A DNA stretch of 64,000 nt from assembly GCA_019671135.1 (NCBI GenBank), contig JAHRHY010000002.1, positions 620,001 to 684,000 on the forward strand, in the 5' to 3' direction. The DNA is from Linnemannia hyalina. Its lineage: Eukaryota > Mortierellomycota > Mortierellomycetes > Mortierellales > Mortierellaceae. The notes under the pieces were generated by a model. That model was given only the letters and a program-made list of their open reading frames with translations, searched no databases and had not been told where the DNA came from. This document shows positions 60,338 through 64,000 of the stretch, piece by piece (the stretch's first letter is position 1; each line of letters opens with the position of its first letter). A program made the translations under genes and the position numbers.

Positions 60338-63058
60338 CTATGGCTCGAGGGGACGACGGCCGAGGCCACAGTGGTCCATTGCTGCAGCATTGATATCGGT
60401 AGCGTTAGGGTCGGGGTTGCCCCACCAATAGGGCATCTTGATGTTCCACATCTCGAACGCGAAGAAGATAACCATCCCCGCAAGTGCGACGCCCGTGTCG
60501 AGTGCTGCAGAGGTCAGGTAGTTGTACCTCGACCACCAGCGGTACCGATACCGTCTCATCAGGAACATGAACACGAATCCGATGACGAGTCCGTTCGAGT
60601 AAAAGTAGGGGAGGGCTGGGGGCATGTTGGAGGTTGCGGTGAAGAGGACGGGCCAGTGGACGAGTTTGAGCCATTGTGCCTTTGGGAACTGTTTGCTTGC
60701 GGCCCAGAAGATTAGGGGGAGGAGGGCGCCGATGAGGAAACCGAGTTGGACGGAGGAGTAGAGGGCGCCGTCCTTGTGGCCAAAGACGCGGGCGGGGCCG
60801 ATGGCGCCCCAGATGACGGAGGCTGAGTAGAAGGTGTTTGTGGCGCGACAAGTGAAGGGTGCGCCTTGTGGGGTGCAGAGGTTGGGTTGGGTGTTCATCA
60901 ACCAGGTTGCGGTGCCGAGGTTGATTGTACAGGAGATGACGCTTGAGATGAGTTGGACGAGGAACATGCTTTGGGGTGGGACTTTCATGTAGTGGCCCAG
61001 TTTGAGGTCTGAAACGAAATTGAGGGCTTGGACGTTGACGATGTAGCCGTAGGTCTTGAAGGTGACATTGGCGATGGCGCGGCCGGGGAGGAGGTATCCG
61101 ATCACGTACTCGGTGACGATGTTCAGGCCAGGTTGCTGGTTCGTCACGGCTTGGAGGATACCGACGGGGATGATAAAGATGGCGGCCATGAAGAGGGCGA
61201 GGATGAGGGCCCACCAGGGCATGTACTCGTACTTGACGGTCGTTATGAAACTGAGGGTGACCATGACGACGAATAGTAAACCGTACCACCAGTCGGGGAC
61301 TTCGGGGTAGGCGCTCATCAAGCGGGAGTGGACATCCTCCCGACCGCTCGCAGCAGATTTCCAGCGTTGGACAATCTCCTTGCCGTGGTACAATATTGTG
61401 TGGATAATGGTTGCTGTCAGGGCTGCGAATCCGACTCCGTAGGTGAGAGCAAAGAAGCCGCTGATCCGGAGTGGGCCATAGATCCTGTACGCCTCCTCGT
61501 CCAGAAATCCATTACTGTCAAGCACTGCCGAGACGTTGTAAATCGACCCATTCTGCTGGAACGAGTTGGAAGAAAGAATGGGGTATTTTTTCGAGTCCCA
61601 GAGGTTGGTGTAGTACGCCCAAGGGACAAGAATATACGTCAAGAAAATAAATCCAAGCATAATGTTGAGCTGCGCAAACCAAGGGGTGACCAACGGTTGC
61701 AAGTTATACGAGACCGCCGACCAATCCAACGCGATAGTTCCAATTCCAAGTCCCTGTGACCCCGTGAGTTGTGCAAGGACCGCGCTTTGGGGGTTGATCC
61801 AGCAAATCCAGGAGATGACGCCGATGGTAGGGAAGATGAATCCTGGGAACCAGTAGTAGATGAAGGAGCCGAGGGTGACGAGGAGGAAGTACTTCATCCT
61901 CGACATGCGTCCTGCGTTTTCCAGATCCGAGCTGCTGCTGCCCGTGCTGCTGGCGTGCAGACTCCTGAATAAGGAAGCGGTGACCAGTGTTGAGGGCCAT
62001 ACCATATCCGCCGGCCTCACCAAGAACCTCCTAATCGCGCCTATTTGGTTGTAAATGGCGAGAAATGAAGTCAGACGTCTCTTCTTCGTTCTCAATACGT
62101 TAAGTATTAAGCATTAAGCTGAACCCCAAAGGCTCCATCGAACAACTCACCAGCCATTGCGAAACCCGTCACCTGGGTCGTCAACACGAGGAACAACCCC
62201 GCGACAAAAGGCTGCTCTTCTCCATAAAAGATCTTCTGCAAGATCACAATATCAACCGCATACGCAGTATTGGCATTACAAGCAGCCATGGTCCCAATCA
62301 AGATATGCTCCTTGATCGAAAACGGACCCGGGTTGAGCGTGAACGAGAACCCGATACGTGTGAACGGTACAAGAGTAATCCTGAATTGACGGGTGGGGAG
62401 ACATTTGGCCATCATATGGCCTAGTGGGAGGGAGACGAGTGCGACTACGGGATAGCCTATCGAGATTTGGGTCTGGCGAAGGTAGAAGAATTGGTTGACA
62501 AAGGCGATGATAGCGGTGAAGATGAGGCCGAGGAACCACATCCGAAAAGTGTTGTAGGGTAAACTTGGGTCATCGCTGCCTATATTGTGATAAGAGCGTG
62601 GAAGGGGGTGGGGTAAGGGAATAGACAGGGAGAAGGGGGTCAGTTAGATTGGTCGGGAGACAACACAAAACGCAAGGGTGCTGTCCCGCCTATGGAAGGT
62701 TTGGTTGGCTGGTAGTGCTCTTGGGAAAATAATAATCCCAAATAAACAAACTGAAAAAAAAAAGTTCGGTACAAGAGGGAAAAGGTACAAAACAAAAGTA
62801 CTTACTGGAAACAGTTACTCGCACTTCTTCAATCGGCGAAACACCCTCATCCTCGTCAAGGTTGATAGGAGGCTGTTCGATGTACTCGAGGCTCTGCTTT
62901 TCATTGTACTCGTTGAACTCGTTGTAGCGGTGGGAAGGGTATGTAGTCGAAGGGGTAGGGGTATGTGTCCATGAGGTGGAGGCAGAATGTGACTTTGTTG
63001 TTGTTGTTGTTGGAGGTGGGCCTGCCGACAGGTGCTTCGGTACACTCCTGAGCTCCAT
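60338..63058 (-). CDS. Oligopeptide transporter, OPT family (copy 2)
   Basis: Three exons (63058-62806, 62579-62151, 62040-60338) encode 794 residues. It is closely similar to the copy at 33398-35946 through the membrane domain: SPIEEVRVTVS, FFYLRQTQISIGYPVVALVS, LNPGPFSIKEHILIGTM, GLGIGTIALDW, NQQPGLNIVTEYVIGYLLPG, DLKLGHYMKVPPQ and ATSNMPPALPYFYSNGLVIG. Differences are an 84-residue first exon with a Thr-rich stretch and NEFNEYNEKQSLEYIEQ, an insertion around RITLVPFTRIGFSF after PTRQ, lack of the third intron, and a different C-terminus ending DHCGLGRRPLEP. Both copies are on the minus strand, about 24 kb apart. Substrate is unknown; peptides, glutathione or metal chelates are the family possibilities. 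The gene converges with GCN1, stops 217 bases apart. Confidence 0.93.
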
Positions 63059-64000
63059 CTGTCTGTGTTTAGAAAAAGTGGGTATATGTCACAGAGGGTG
63101 TCGTTGTTACTTCTAAGGGTGTGAGTTATAGAGAGGTGAAGTGGAGGGAGGGTATTGTTGATCCTGAGGAGAAGAGGAGGCGGCTGTGTGAACGATGAGG
63201 AGAAGGAAAGAGTAGAAGGTGGACGGATATGTACAGAAGGAGTTGCCGAGGTGTATGAAGAGAGGGAAGGAAGAAGTGGTGATCGATCAAGGGAGCAAAG
63301 GGGAGGAAGACGGAGAGGAGAAGGAAGGATGATTATCGAACGACGCAGCGATAGAAGGAGAAAGGGAGAGAGGGGCTGTGGTTGCTTTTGATTGAAGGGT
63401 GAAGGATGTAAGTGGAATGAGGGATAGACGACAAATGGTGGAAGTAAAGGAAGTAAAGGAAGTAAAGGGAGGAGGAAAGGAAGTAAAGGGAAGAGGAAAG
63501 GAGAGCGAAGGAAAGAGAATAGAAGGAGGAAAGAAGTTGTTGAAGGGAAGGGGAAAACAGGAGCATCATCGATGCTTAAAAAGTCTCGCATTCGGCCGCG
63601 GCGATTGGGTGCTGATGGATGGTTCCTAGTATCAGTTATCACCAGTTGATTGATCGAACCACGACGCTGAATCTGGCACCTTCTGCCTCCATTGTTGGTG
63701 TTGTCTCCTTATGTGTGTCTGTTCACGGATAGACAACCGTGTGGTCCGTCCTACTCTCTTGTCCACATTGGTATCGATCGTCTTTGTGATATCGGTACTG
63801 TGCAATTTGCTCTTTTTTTTTTTTTTTTTTTTTTGGGATTTCACCCTTCCATGGATGCCGCCCCTTTGTGTGTGGCCCAATAATAGAGTCTCCTCGGATG
63901 TGTCTGCCGAACACAAGTCAGACCAACCAACAGAAAAATTGATTTCATGATCCAACCACTCCGACTGAGTGCGCAGGGGCTACACAAGAGGGATGGGAGA
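63059..64000. other. Upstream region of OPT copy 2
   Basis: No gene seen. From 63120 to 63560 the + strand is GA-rich, so the leader on the transcribed strand is pyrimidine-rich; AAGTAAAGG-type short repeats occur at 63442-63500. The right end holds the T22 tract and nothing recognisable. Confidence 0.5.
63813..63834 (+). repeat. T22 homopolymer
   Basis: Twenty-two consecutive T in the region upstream of OPT copy 2. Confidence 0.9.

Noticed and set aside
62815..63642. 275-codon minus frame upstream of OPT copy 2
   Set aside because: Pyrimidine-rich leader sequence overlapping exon 1 of the transporter in another frame; low complexity.

Overview
The window is eukaryotic nuclear DNA from an intron-rich filamentous fungus. 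I infer an early-diverging lineage (Mucoromycota, probably Mortierella-like) from gene content: a FAM72 homologue, an ANKRD40-like protein and an RSPRY1-like RING/SPRY ligase, families I associate with animals and early-diverging fungi rather than with Ascomycota. Introns are short (mostly 60-260 nt) with the usual fungal splice sites. There is no operon, phage, insertion sequence or CRISPR array. The lineage is inference; no database search was possible.

I assembled 18 spliced genes, most of them frame-consistent from start to stop, with 66 introns. Left part (0-25 kb): a C2H2 zinc-finger regulator (-), then 3.9 kb of purine-biased, microsatellite-rich DNA; ANKRD40-like (-) divergent from RSPRY1-like (+); GNA1 for UDP-GlcNAc synthesis (-); a SET-domain lysine methyltransferase with 13-nt and 29-nt exons (+); a small acidic protein (-) divergent from the splicing factor PRP38 (+); the complex I assembly factor NDUFAF3 (-) divergent from a HERPUD-like ER ubiquitin-domain membrane protein (+).

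Middle (25-44 kb): an unrecognised 1344-residue helical protein with an RGG tract (-), divergent from the cytochrome oxidase assembly factor COA5/PET191 (+); SmD3 (-); an oligopeptide transporter (-); a 4.2-kb gap with little visible content; a Gln-rich FAM72 homologue (+); the Golgi SNARE Sed5/syntaxin-5 (-).

Right part (44-64 kb): NBAS/Sec39, the large subunit of the Dsl1/NRZ COPI tether (-); divergent from it the 2697-residue GCN1 (+); then a second oligopeptide transporter paralogous to the first (-).

These are mainly housekeeping genes: splicing (SmD3, PRP38), ER-Golgi traffic and ER quality control (Sed5, NBAS/Sec39, HERPUD-like), respiratory assembly (NDUFAF3, COA5), cell-wall precursor synthesis (GNA1) and nutrient uptake or sensing (two OPTs, GCN1). 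They do not form one pathway. Points worth a second look are three GC-AG introns among 66, coding microexons, the unrecognised RGG protein, the fungal FAM72, an S/T-rich tail on GNA1, a PRP38 intron whose retention would remove the RS domain, and two coding-like islands that may be relics. I found no clear new multi-gene system.
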